In this document: positions 41,748 through 42,500 of the stretch, piece after piece
How the letters are laid out: every line of letters begins with the position of its first letter
Numbering within the stretch: the stretch's first letter is position 1
Source of the DNA: Actinidia chinensis
Taxonomy: Eukaryota > Streptophyta > Magnoliopsida > Ericales > Actinidiaceae
Length of the DNA stretch: 42,500 nt
Direction: 5' to 3'
Assembly: GCA_009663005.1 (NCBI GenBank)
Contig: CM018901.1
Location: 11,108,536-11,151,035 of the forward strand
Notes under the pieces: model-generated
What the model saw: the letters and a program-made list of their open reading frames with translations, nothing else
What the model was told of the DNA's origin: nothing
Database searches by the model: none
Position numbers and translations under genes: made by a program

Positions 41748-42500
41748 GGTTATTATCCGTCGCATAGTCGCTTAACTTTTTTGAATTTGAATTTGGCCAG
41801 TTTTACTAGCTCTCGTCCACTTTTTGATCCGTTAAGACTAATACCCTTTGAACTCAAGAATAGACTTATATTCAGTAAACGCCTTGAATCACCGGTCCAA
41901 CCGTTCGAACTGGTGCCGGGTTACTAAACTCGACCGGCTCTCTCTTACTTTTTGTGAAAAGGTTTGTGTTGAGAGGGAGTTGAATTTAAGACCTCAAATA
42001 TAATATGTGGCATAACTTATCAGCTAATCTATACATATTTTATAACTTTCATTATATATTATAATATATATTATGTCTTTTCTTATGTTTTTTAGCTTTT
42101 ACGCGTTTATTTATATATATTTTTTCAACTTTTCTTCTTTGACTTTTTAACTTTTTACTAAGGTACGATTTTCAAAATATGGTCTTAAAGCAATTGACGG
42201 TATCTTTTTGTTTTCGAAATGACTTTTGTTGTTCAATTTTCTAAGAGAAACATATATATTAAAATCCACAAATCTATAATTTGTCATTAAAATGGTTTGA
42301 TCTATCAAGATGGGTCCCACCAACAAAACCTGCATGGTGCTATCTACAAATAGAAGCTTGGATCCCCCTAATAGACTTGTACCATCAAGTTCAAGAACTG
42401 AATTAAAAATTGATCGATTGGATCATTCATTGGTTTACATACAGCAATGCTATAGTGAGTAAATCTATATACAATCACAACTATACGCTTGAAAATCCAA
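41748..42500. other. no gene recognised
   Basis: AT-rich. A GC-richer stretch at about 41885-41945 has no recognised family. A 16-base AT palindrome lies at 42054-42069. Right window edge. Confidence 0.6.

Noticed and set aside
42054..42069. ATATATTATAATATAT palindrome
   Set aside because: A perfect palindrome of only A and T is common in such AT-rich DNA; nothing else marks it as functional.

Overview
The window looks like nuclear DNA of a flowering plant. It is almost wholly made of transposable elements, nested and decayed. The support is lineage-typical: an initiator-Met-tRNA primer binding site, plant Ty1/copia and Ty3/gypsy polyproteins, a Mutator-like element with a FAR1-type zinc finger, Helitrons ending in a hairpin plus CTAG, and MITEs. 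The species cannot be told. No intact host gene, tRNA, rRNA or CRISPR array was recognised. Coding relics are full of stops and one-base shifts, so all are called as pseudogenes.

Layout. 1-4650: plus-strand Ty3/gypsy relic (R1) from mid-gag to a 3' LTR. 4731-4889: an 80-bp tandem duplication with hairpins. 5210-6186: a copia-type LTR without a body. 7085-9778: a Mutator-like element with C-rich inverted ends, a T-rich tract, a minisatellite and a broken FAR1-type DNA-binding domain. 10141-10548: a foldback MITE that is one continuous hairpin. 11002-28867: a plus-strand Ty1/copia element (A) whose 5' LTR was split by a 10.9-kb minus-strand LTR element (B, 11413-22311). B keeps 2-kb LTRs, primer binding site, polypurine tract and a decayed gag, but no recognisable pol. 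A keeps integrase, RT and RNase H relics; its gag region is lost and holds a MITE-like insert. 29361-30360: a terminal-inverted-repeat element filled with GGT/GGA triplets. 30406-34918: a minus-strand Ty3/gypsy deletion derivative (C) with a perfect TTTTC target duplication; gag runs straight into the second half of integrase. 35433-40912: two Helitrons joined end to end (H1, H2), H1 perhaps carrying gene fragments and H2 a large inverted repeat. 41262-41744: a MITE flanked by TTA.

The genes form no pathway. What can be read is an insertion history: B landed in A after A was in place; C and R1 share a gag/integrase family; H2 abuts H1 at the insertion nucleotide. The two LTRs of B differ largely by one-base insertions and deletions, so part of the apparent decay may be uncorrected sequencing error. 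No new defence or metabolic system was found. The most interesting items are element B with its palindrome-studded LTRs, the clean deletion in C, the MULE with a FAR1-type domain, and the tandem Helitrons.
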